From positions 56,926 through 105,484 of the forward strand of contig NW_019776131.1 in assembly GCF_001039355.2 (NCBI RefSeq): a DNA stretch of 48,559 bases, read 5' to 3'. The notes beneath the pieces were generated by a model. It had not been told where the DNA came from. It saw nothing but the letters and a program-made list of their open reading frames with translations, and made no database searches. The position numbers and the translations under genes were made by a program. Source of the stretch: Lingula anatina (taxonomy: Eukaryota > Brachiopoda > Lingulata > Lingulida > Lingulidae). Every line of letters begins with the position of its first letter. The first letter of the stretch is position 1. This document shows positions 12,026-23,172 of this stretch, one piece after another.

Positions 12026-15000
12026 CTTGGGAATGGATCCTAAGAAAAGGAAAAACTCAAAATGATTGACTTTTACTGAATTTCATTGAATAATTTCTTC
12101 AGATTTGATCCCAATTTCAAAGTTGTCCACCACATCCGTTTTGTATTAAAAAAGAAATAGTTTTTTAAAAAATACAGAAATTTTCTGATTTTTTTTTCTC
12201 CCAGATTTGGTGCCAATATCAAAGTAGTCCACTTCATACAATTTGTTATACAGTATTTTAAAAAGAAATAAAAGAAAACACTGATGTTTTCCCTCCAGAT
12301 TTGGTGCCAATATCAAAGTGGTCCACTTCATCGGCCCAGTGAAGCCATGGATGCACAAATACAACACTGCTACAGGAGAGGTGATCCCTGAACCTGGGAC
12401 AGGGCACCATGGTACCTTCCTCCAGCAGTGGTGGAACATTTTCATGGAGTTGGTCCAGCCCAAGATGGACCCTACCTACTTGGTGAGTAGATGGCCTGAG
12501 GTCGGGGAGGGGGGGGGGGGGCAGATTGGCAAAAGAATTAAATATAGAAAATTGGTCCTAACTTTGTGACAAATTAATCCTATTGATGTTTAAGGTAAGT
12601 CTGCAGTTGTCTGCTTACACAGAATAAGCATTGGTCTGATCTGAAACATCAGTCATAAAACGGGCGCTATATTTAATTTAATTGGACATCTACTTATTTA
12701 TCTTGCATCAGAAAATGCTTGTTAATAATTGAAAACAATTGTTTATTATTTTAAGACTGAAATTTTTCAGACTACTATGGCCCCAGAGAAATCAGTAGTA
12801 TTCTACTTAAATTGATTAAAATTTTGGGACTTTTTATGAAAAGTAGCTTGAGATTTAAACAAATAATTCCTTTATGTGAAAGGACTGCTGCAGATTTATC
12901 CAAGATTTAAACTTGGGAAAATTTTTGGTTTTAAAATAAGGACCAGCTAATAGCTGTAATTCTTTTGTGAAGCTGCATGGGGCTTTGTGTGATTTAACCA
13001 TTTTATAGCTTTGTAGTTAGTTTATGTAGGATTATGAACAGATTTTAGATGTGTGATAGAATATTTTTCATGAAGAAAGAATTAGTACTCTTTAGTATCC
13101 AGTAGCTCAAGTTTGCTGTGATTGTTTGCAAAATGAGTAATAGAGGAATTTCTTTATCAGAAATATTAATGGGAGAAAATCAAAATTATGTAAAAATATG
13201 TAATAATTACAAGAGAGAAAATTGTATCGGAATTTAGCAGTGATATGTACATGTAATCTGGAAAAGGCAAAAGTTGTTTGCCAATTTAATTTGCTTCAGC
13301 TACAGGTTGTGCATCACAGTATTGTTTAGAAATGTTTGTCGTATTTTTATTGCTGGCTTATAAAGGAAGAAGATGCACTGGTAGGTTAAATGTCAGCTCT
13401 ATCTGTGTTTTTTCTTCATTTTATTTTTGTCTTTGAATTTCTTTTCTTTTCTTTTATTTTCTCTTCGAAAGAACAATCCCCTCTCTCCTTTAGATTTAAA
13501 GAAGCTATAGATTTCATATTAGATCTGGAATATCAGTGGCAGATCTAATTTTCCTTCCCAAATTTCAATTATTTTTGCTGCAAGTTAGATATTAAAATAA
13601 TTTTTAGTCCTAGATTGTTTCTCTCTGACTTTTGATAAAAAAGTCAATTAAATTACAGGGCACTGAAAGTAAATGTGATCTTATTGTGGTTCTTTAACTG
13701 AATAATTGGATCACTGCCCAGTTTTTGGCACATTTCTTTATTTCTTTTGGAGCAAGAGTTCTTGCCATTTGTCAAAGTTATTTCCAATTAATTGGATGTT
13801 TTTTTCTGTAAGCAAGCCCAAAACATGACTAGTCAATTTGATGTTGTTGCTTTAGGTTGAAAAGGCCAGATATTCTAGAATTTTAGTTGTTTCATTATTT
13901 TGTCTGGGTTTTACCCCCCTTTCCTGTATTTTTCTTTCCTTTGTTTTTCCATTTTGTTTATATATTGGGACATTTTGACATTTGTTCTTTGTGGTGATGT
14001 CTTCATATTGATATTGATATTGGGAATCAAAGTTAATGTAGTAGTTAGCTTTCAATTTTTTTTTTTTTTTCAATTTTTTGAACACCTAAAATGAATTAAT
14101 TTAACTTCCATAGGTTGTGTGTCCTCTCTGCAGACAAAGGATCAGTTCTCAAGCGTCTTCGGTTCTTACAGACTTGGTGATGACAGTTAGACATGTTTTT
14201 AACTATTTTCTTGTTTCTGTTACATTTTATCTGTTCAAGGGTGACACAGGCAGCTTTTACAAGTGCTAAAGTGTCTCTGTCACTGTTGAATTTGCCACTG
14301 TTCTTGTCTTTGATTAAATTAGTTATTGTTCATGTTACAGGAAGTTGCTCCACAAGTGTTGATTGCTTATTGGCATGTCTTTGACCATTTTTGATAACAT
14401 TTAATCCAGTTGTAATTTCTAAGTTTGTTATCTGGTAATTTGGAAGTTTGTTATCTGGTATATGTTTAGAGGGTTCTTTTTTTATAAGTTACAATGCTAG
14501 ATTTTTACTAACAGTGTGGAACAGGTTATCCTAACAATTGTTCCTGATGTTTTGTTCCTCAGAGCCTTGTTTTGTCTAAGTAAATTTAGCATCTTTAACT
14601 CTCTTTTTTTTAAATTTTCATTTGATAACCTCATTCAGCAGATTGAAAACAATTCTCCTCTGATTCGTTAACATCTGTACCTCCAATTGTGATTGGATTA
14701 TAATTTGTTTTGGTGTGTGATATTATCCCCAGTTGTGATAGGTGAGACATTGTGTAGGATTGTGATATTATCCCCAGTTGTGATAGGTGAGACATTGTGT
14801 AGGATTGTGATATTATCCCCAGTTATGATAAGTGAGACGTGTAGAATTGTGATATTATCACCAATTGTGATAGGTGAGACGTGTAGGATTGTGATATTAT
14901 CCCCAGATATGATAAGTGAGACATTGTGTAGGATTGTGATATTATCCCCAATGCTGTTGGATACAACATCCAATTTTATGCATGATATATGGTTGTCTGC

Positions 15001-18000
15001 TATGAGTAATAGCATCCCAATAATGTTTATATTATTTCAGTAGATACTTGGAATATCATTCTCGTTATAAGAGTCATTAGTTTCAGAATTTTTTTTATTA
15101 TTTTGCTGTTCATTCTGTTTCACATCCTTTAGTTTGTATTCTTGGAGATAATCTTGTTTCTGGTAGCGTTTTACATAAAGTGTACCCTGTTTGACGATCT
15201 GACTGATGATGTTGATGATGCTAAGTATGATGGTATCAATGACAATCTGGTTCTTTCTGAAGCCTGGGAAAAATTGTATGGTATTCAATAGTCCAGTGAA
15301 TTATAAGGATTATATAATGTATAAGAACAGAGTGTGAGAGTGGTATGCCAAAAAGAGTCTGTGAAGTGAAGTTGAAATAAAAGTACTGTTTGTTTATGAT
15401 AACACAAAGATATAAATTGAACAGGTGAAAGATTTTTTTCTTGTAATTACTAACTTCATTCCTTTTTTAACGAGACCCAGTATGGTCTTGCTAACCACAC
15501 TTTACGATTTCAGGTGACACTGGTTTACTGGCCTCCCAGCCCCCCCTCGGCACCCTGGGAACCAAGTGGTCCCTCTCCCCTTCCTCCTCTTCCTCCTCCT
15601 CCTCAGCACCATCATCAACCCCAACAAGAACAGTACCAGATGTTTTCTCCCTTCAGCCCTCCGCAGGTTGAAACTTTCTACCATCCTCCTGCTCCTCAGC
15701 CCAGTGAGCAGCCAGAACACGTGGTTCCGCACCAGGAACCAAGAACATTCCACCATTATGAGTCGTTTTATTCTGAGCCGCCAATGTCACAGTTCAACTA
15801 CGAAGCTCCGCCGAGGCAGGAGTATACGGCTAATGACTTTCAGAAAGATTTCTCGCCTGAAAATGGGGTGGAGAGAAAACCAGCTCGTGATGATAATGTA
15901 GAATTGCCTTTGCTCAAACAGGAACAGGAGGACCATGGGGCCTCCCAGGGCGCCAGCGAGGTCGCTGACACGGATTATGCCTCAGCAGACTCTAAGTCTC
16001 TGGGAGAGATTTGCGATGGCGAGACCACAGACACTGTAGATAAGAATTACTCTGAAAATGAGTCTAATGCAGAGACGTATCACACAGCAGAGAATGGGGA
16101 CGGTGATGATGATGATGAATCAGAAATTGCTCAAGATGAAGAAGAGATTGAAACAGAATCAGAGACGGATTCTTACTATTCTGATATTGACTCGGGGCGA
16201 TACAGCCCCGTAGATCACACGATCGATTTGCTTGGCAATGGGAAGGAAGATGAAGAGATAGAGGAGGAGGAGGAGGAAGAAGAGGGGGAGGAGGTAGAAA
16301 AAGGAGTGGAAATTCTTAAAAAGAGAGAAAAGAGTGAGATGCTTCATTTCTCTTCACTGGAAACAGAGGAGGTACTTTTTAATCATTGGCCATTACAAGT
16401 CAGGTGGCTGGCTTCTCGGCTTCTGATTGGCTGTTGTATATCATGTGACTGGTTTATGATTGGCTGAGTGGGGCTTTATGGCTGCATCAAATATTTGATG
16501 ACCGGTCAGGCCTAGAGGCAGGGGAGGGGGGTTAAGAGAACCTCCGTTTTGGATGTAGAAGAGGTCTCCCCTTACTCCTAGTTTAGTGCCATTAATCAAG
16601 TTGTGTCTACTAAAAAGGGTCCATTTTTTCAGAAAAAAATACCCTCACCCCCCTGCCTTAGAGGTAGCTCACTAAAGATCTGCTGGTGGATTCAGTTTGA
16701 TCAGCCATAGAACATGAGGTGGCTGGGCCGAGTCTGGCTTTTATTTGAGTGTTTGGTGATTGGTTTTGAGGTCAGGCGATATATCAGTATATATAGGTGA
16801 AGAGAGAGGAAAGAAAGGGGGTTACATTCAGTATACACTGCACTGCTTGGCATATAGCGTTTTTTACACTGAAGTTCATGGTGAAAGGAGGCAAGTGGTT
16901 GGTGATGGAAGTACTTAGCTTTGTAGAATTTGATCACATTTTCTTTATTCTTCATTCTAAGATTGAATTTTTCAATTAACTAAGATTGAATTTTTGGTTA
17001 GAGGAGACACCTTTTGTACATTCAAAAGGGTTTTGTTTTTTTTTATTCTTCATTCTGAATCGGTGAACTTGCCTGCTTTAGCTTTAAACTGACTGTGTTG
17101 AAACACAATCTGTTGCACCAACTCTGATGATAGTATATATTATAACTAACACATAGATGTTAAGAAGAGTATGCACGCAGGGTTATGTGTTGGATCGTGT
17201 TTGAGCGTGCACATGTGCTTGTGTGCTCACATCTGTGTGCGTAATTGAAATTGTGTATGTCTATGTGTGTGTATATGTGTGCGCAGTGTGTGTGTATGTG
17301 GGGTGGAGGCACAAATTTTCAGTGATATGAGATATTGGCAGTGCTGTGTGTATTTGTTCTAGCGTGGACATATCTGTGGACATATCTGTGTGTGTGTTGG
17401 TATACAGATAAGATAATGATGCTGATGTCCAGAACCTGCCCAAGTGTATGAGAAAACTGGCCTTGTTATTGAAAGTGAGACCAAAATCAGGCAGAGAACA
17501 TGCTTAAGTCTTCCTGAACCCTAGTCCCTGTAAAACTATAGCACAGCTCGTGTTAAAAAGCACATCTCATTTTTTTGTTAAGTTTAAACCTAAACAAAAT
17601 GAATTACAAATGAATAAAATGACACAGAAACCAACTATTACAGTGATGAGAGGCTCTACCTTTTATACATTCAAAGAAATAGATGCGTCAGGATAGATCT
17701 ATACAGGATGTTTGAACACAAAATCAATAGTGAGAACAGCTGTACGTAGCTGAAAACTGGAGGAAAAAAAGAATAAATAACAAACACTTTACACCTTAAA
17801 ATGTGAATGGTAGCTCGTATATTAATGTTATTTTGGCTGTTATTCGACACCGCCGTTCAAACCTAAGTGTTGTCAAAAAGGCTGATGCCTCAGCGGAACA
17901 ACAAAGCCACTTTTCTTCAAAAACAGAATGTAGGGTTATTATGTAAAGAGCAATCAGTATGCGGCTGGACAGGTTGTTGTGAAATAATCATTTTATAGCT

Positions 18001-19318
18001 GAGTGAATTAGATGATAGGAGTCAAATTATGGAGTTGTTGGGTGAGGGGGGGGGGGGCTCTTTGTGGCATATGATAAATGGGTATTAAACTATAATTGCT
18101 GTATTGGCTATTGTGTTCTCTGGTCTCAGATTTTCTTGTCAGTTTTGGTGACAACTTGATAAGATCTAGAATTATAAATGCATTTTGGTAACTTTTTTGA
18201 CACACCTTGTATTGAGATAAGAAGTAATAAAGGGATAAAACAGATAGGCTAGGGGAAGTAAACGGGGTTCTAGAAGAACTACATCTGGTATCACATTAAA
18301 GTACACCTTTTTTATTGGTGTTTGAGAAAATGTTTTGACCAGAGTCATATTTTAGATGGTTCTTAGTTGGCACTTACTCAACTGATGGTAATAAGAAACG
18401 GAAGCCGTTTTGTAGTTAGAGGTGACCCTGTTTGATTATTCAATGTTGAATTACTTTAAGTGTTTACAGCCTTTACAGAAGACTTTTGTCACTTTCACTG
18501 TAACACTGATTTTTAAACCTCTGTACAAAGAGCAAAGTTGCCTTTGTTGAAAAACAAAATAAAGGGCAAGTTTCAAAGAGCATTTTTATTACAATTTTTA
18601 ATTATCAGAATTGGGGTGATGGAAACATAATGAAGTACAAGTAAACTATATAGAAGGACACCAGAGGTACACGTGAGGTTCTTTTGTAAAAAAAAAAGAA
18701 AAAAAGGGGGAAAAAAGGCAAAAGAAAAAAAGAATGAAGTACACTTAAGAGAATAAGAGAAAGAAAAGAGGATGGGATAGCACGTGTGGTATGACCTTGG
18801 CAAGCAGGCTGTCTAGCAATGGGTACACACTGCGAACACACTACGTCTGGGTTGGGGTGACATTGGAAGACATCAAGGTCACGTACTGGAAAATACGTTT
18901 TATTATACCCCTCTTGTTTTGATTTTTCTTTAATCCACAAATCCAAATGTTTGTTGTGCATTCTTGTTACTAAAGAAGTGATTTTCATTTGGAAATAATG
19001 GAGGGAAGTTGGGTGTAGGTGTGAGATAGGTGAAGGTGTGATGTGGTTGACTTTTGCAAGGTGTTTTAGTGTGTGTAAAAAGAGTGTGACTCTTTGCTGA
19101 AGGCATGTGCTGATGGACCTGTGTGTGTGCGTGTGTGCGTGCGTGCGTGCGTGCGTGTGTGCGTGCGTGTGCATGAGTTTGTGGATAGTATGTATGTCTA
19201 AGTGTGGATTTTTTAACCTGAATGTAGTGCAGTTGTATAACTGCATTTTATTCATTTGTTTGATTGTTTATTTATTTCAATTATTATTTTTATATGGACA
19301 GAGGGAAAGAGTGCATTG

Positions 19319-19350
<32 letters not shown>

Positions 19351-19956
19351 TAAAGATTTGCTGACTTCAGAGAGAATCACCATGTTAATGTGTGATAGTA
19401 GTCACTGTGTGTAAGATGGGTGAATGAAAGCTTATATGTCATTTTTAGCACAGGCTCAGGCTTAATGTCTCTCTGCACGTTATCTCTATATACCACAAAT
19501 ATACAAACTTGGTCCAGGGACAAATTATCTATTGTCAACTGACCACTGCACATGGTGTGCAGATATTCACAATTTTACAGTATCAAAAGTAGAAATGGGA
19601 GGGAAATCTTGATAGATTTTCATGGGGCTCCCAATGGTTGAAACCAGTGTGTGACAGCAGTGGTTTCAGTGTTGAGGATAGTTGTCATAGGTTGTCTTGA
19701 AACTGAATTTTAAAAAGGAGTTCACATTGTCATAGGATTAGGCTTGTGGTTCTGTCCCAGATTTGGGAGCTCTGGTGGTTAAAGCTAGGGTGAGATAGGA
19801 GAGATGATGGTTGAAACTGACCAGACACCTGTCTAGTATAGATATGACCACAGATTTAATGTTCTGGTGGGACTGCATGGACCCAGGGGATAACACCTCC
19901 CCCCACCCCACTCCCACCCTACCCCCACCCTCTCTTTCCTTTTCAATTCCTTTCCT

Positions 19957-20010
<54 letters not shown>

Positions 20011-20270
20011 NNNNNNNNNNNNNNNNNNNNNNNNNNNNNNNNNNNNNNNNNNNNNNNNNNNNNNNNNNNNNNNNNNNNNNNNNNNNNNNNNNNNNNNNNN
20101 NNNNNNNNNNNNNNNNNNNNNNNNNNNNNNNNNNNNNNNNNNNNNNNNNNNNNNNNNNNNNNNNNNNNNNNNNNNNNNNNNNNNNNNNNNNNNNNNNNNN
20201 NNNNNNNNNNNNNNNNNNNNNNNNNNNNNNNNNNNNNNNNNNNNNNNNNNNNNNNNNNNNNNNNNNNNNN

Positions 20271-20339
<69 letters not shown>

Positions 20340-23134
20340 CAGACAGCAAACTTGTTTGTATGGCGTATATATTTTGGTATATATATATATATATATTATG
20401 TGGCTAGCTCATAAAAAGGGATTGTCCTTTGAGCATTTGTTGTGTCGTTGAAAATGTGGCTCTTCACGATGAAAATCACTGTGGGAGAAAAGATAACTTG
20501 TCTTTGGTGCTCTTGAAACTGATGTCCTCGGAATAATGTGACAGACCTGTTGATATGAGACATTGATCACCGTCATCATATTACGTGATAAATGTCACCG
20601 GTTGAACTTACCACCTGTTGCTATGACGATTATACCATGCCTGATAATGTTACCTCATAATTACTGAGTTAAAGTCTGACTTTGGGAGAACTAATTACCT
20701 CTGAGACATTAGTGATTCAGAATTTAGATAGGTTTACAACATTAGTGACAACACTGTCTATGTCACTTCTTATTGAAAATGTGAGTATAGTCCATTTTAG
20801 TGAGGCTGAGTGATTTTACAATGGTAGAAGCATCTGTCTCTTGTGCGGAAATGTGTATACAGTAATAAACAGCAGCAATATCCGTTTTATGTATCCCTTA
20901 ATTATGTAACAGGAGAACTAGGTTGTTGTGTTAAAGGAAAATTGTCAAAGTACCTGGCACTGTTAAACTTTGTATGAACTTACACCTTTTTTTTCTATAG
21001 TCATATTGCTGTCATTGTGAAATGTGGTGATATTTGAAAGTCACCTCTAAGAAAAATGACCTTTTAATATCTGGTGGCTGAGTGTGATTTGTACTGAAAT
21101 GTATGGAGAGCAGATCCGGATAGATGTGGTTTTTGTCTTTAGGGTTAAAATGGCATGTCTGAGTTATGGTTTAAAACAGATGTCGTTATATCATTGCGTA
21201 GGTAGAGAAGACATGTTCCACAGGACCAATATTTTTCTATTTTTTGTTTATTTATTCATTTACAGGAAAGTATAGATTGTATATATGTCATTCGTGTTTC
21301 AGCCAATATGCAAGTAAAACAAAAATTTTCTAACAAATGCTATTTTTAATTTTGTTACTGAAGCATTGTATTGCACCTTGAGTGTTTGATTTCCAAACTG
21401 ATTTTGAATAATAAATCTTATGGGTAGCTACCCATTCAGACATGTAAATTTAAACTAACCATAATTGTGTCAGAAATAAATACATAAGTTGTGAGGCAAA
21501 GGACTGAGAACTTTGGCTTCCTTGGTACCATTGTTTGATGCTTGATTGTTAAAAAGGTGCATGTTTTTATGCGAGAATAATGAGCATTGAGTCGGACTGA
21601 ATAACCACAGAGTTCTAGAGCTAGTCAAGGTGACCCTGGGATCAGATATTCAGATGAATATAATTTTCCAAAGTGTCTTTTTTTTTCAGTTCTCAAAGCT
21701 TTAAATTGAAAATTTATTTTCCTGTTTTTCTGCATAGGCAGTGATCAAGCTTTCAACTTTGGAGATATGTGGCAGAGTTTGGCATGCTCTCTGGTCCAAA
21801 GTGGTTCTTGTCTTAACACACATATAAACATTATACTCGTTTCATCTGTAATAAAATGTCTTGAAGATAAGCACCCCCCCCCCCCCCCATCAGAAACAAG
21901 TTTTTTAAAATAAATTTTAATTTTAGATAATTTTTGATATATGACATATCAAAATAACTAAAAGTACAATGGGGTTGCCCTGATCCTTTCATCACCACAC
22001 CTTCTACCCCTCACCCCCCTCACCCCCTTCATCCCTCACCCCCCCCCCATGATATATGAGATAGATATCATGGCATCAGACGTGTAAACTTGTCCTTGAT
22101 CTAGTTAGCTGCACTTGGCATGTTATAGTATAGAAAGTAAGCAGCTACATGGAGATCATGTGTTTATCACCAGGCAGGCAGATGATAGCCATGATATGGT
22201 GGATTAAGTTATCTGATCACTTAATAATGTATATTTATAGTGTCTTCAGACAGCTCTTTAAGCAGGGGAAGGGGGGCCAAAAGAACCTCCTTTTTGGATG
22301 CAGAAGAGGTCTCCCCTAACTTGTTATGAAGTTTTCGTTCAGTACCATTTTTTAAGCTGTGTCTACTGAAAAAAAAAAGGTCAATTTTTTTCAGAAAAAA
22401 ATACTTGGATGAGTTCAAGCTTAGGTTGCACTGGTAACGCCAGACTAAGTGTCATTAGGACGCTGTCATTGGTCAGGTTGATTGGTCTGTAAACTATGTA
22501 TATATTATTTAGTTACACAACTTGTTATGGTACTGTTGTAATTAAGACTGGTTTGAAGGCAGCATGGCACTACCAGGCTTGCACAAACTTGAGAGAGTTT
22601 TTTTTTTCTTTTTTTTTATAAAGCGTAAGGTTAATGACCTTAACCTAATGAGTACACGTCTGTCTTTCATATACATTAATGGTACTCCACTTAAACAAAC
22701 TTGAGAAAGAGAGAGGAATGGGAAAGGTGAGAGAGACAGAGCCAGAGGGCATCCTTTTGTAAACAGCATGAGGTGAATGACCTTTCCCTAATGAATACAC
22801 ATCTTTTTTATGTACACAAATGGTACTGCACAATGGCGATCATGAATTTACAAGCCAGTCAAGCACTGGATGCCCCCTCATTGAATATATTACCAAGGGT
22901 TAAGTGGAGGCTGTGGTTTGCTGGTTTTGTTCCTGATAAATGCATGTTTGCCATGTGCGAGGCGTGTGTACTGAAGCCTGTTTGTCCTTCTTGGAATTTT
23001 CCTCACTGAAAACAAATATGTGCTCTCCAAGGGTTTCCATATGGTGACTGGTTTAGGTAACATTAAGAGGGGTGTAATCTACCAGAAAATGCTGGAAAAT
23101 GTAAAAGAAAGAAAAAAAATGGATGTTTATTTTT

Positions 23135-23172
<38 letters not shown>

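Larger units (their letters stand above)
12483..15513 (+). other. Glycogenin intron (3.0 kb)
   Basis: AT-rich sequence with a poly-G run near 12510-12520, a T-rich run near 14057-14071, a possible terminal exon at 14134-14190 and a minisatellite at 14719-14963. Nothing else was recognised. Confidence 0.7.

Noticed and set aside
14693-15043. 116-residue + frame with [10 protein letters not shown] repeats
   Set aside because: It is the minisatellite read in frame; an equally long frame exists on the other strand.
15502-16347. Other-frame products over the large glycogenin exon
   Set aside because: Shadows of the real exon; the chosen frame fits phases on both sides.
16382-16462. Three ATTGG (inverse CCAAT) boxes as a promoter
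   Set aside because: They lie in or just after coding sequence with no TATA or initiator context; likely coincidental.
18605-19255. 216-residue - strand frame with Thr-His repeats
   Set aside because: It spans the GT/GC microsatellite and a T/A-rich stretch; the rest shows no recognisable domain.
19738-20407. ~200-residue Ser-Leu / Glu-Arg frames
   Set aside because: CT microsatellite translation running across a 260-base N gap.
21738-21830. Possible extra glycogenin exon after a good acceptor (TTTTTCTGCATAG)
   Set aside because: The phase-0 frame is open for about 29 codons, but no acceptable donor follows and the product does not resemble glycogenin.
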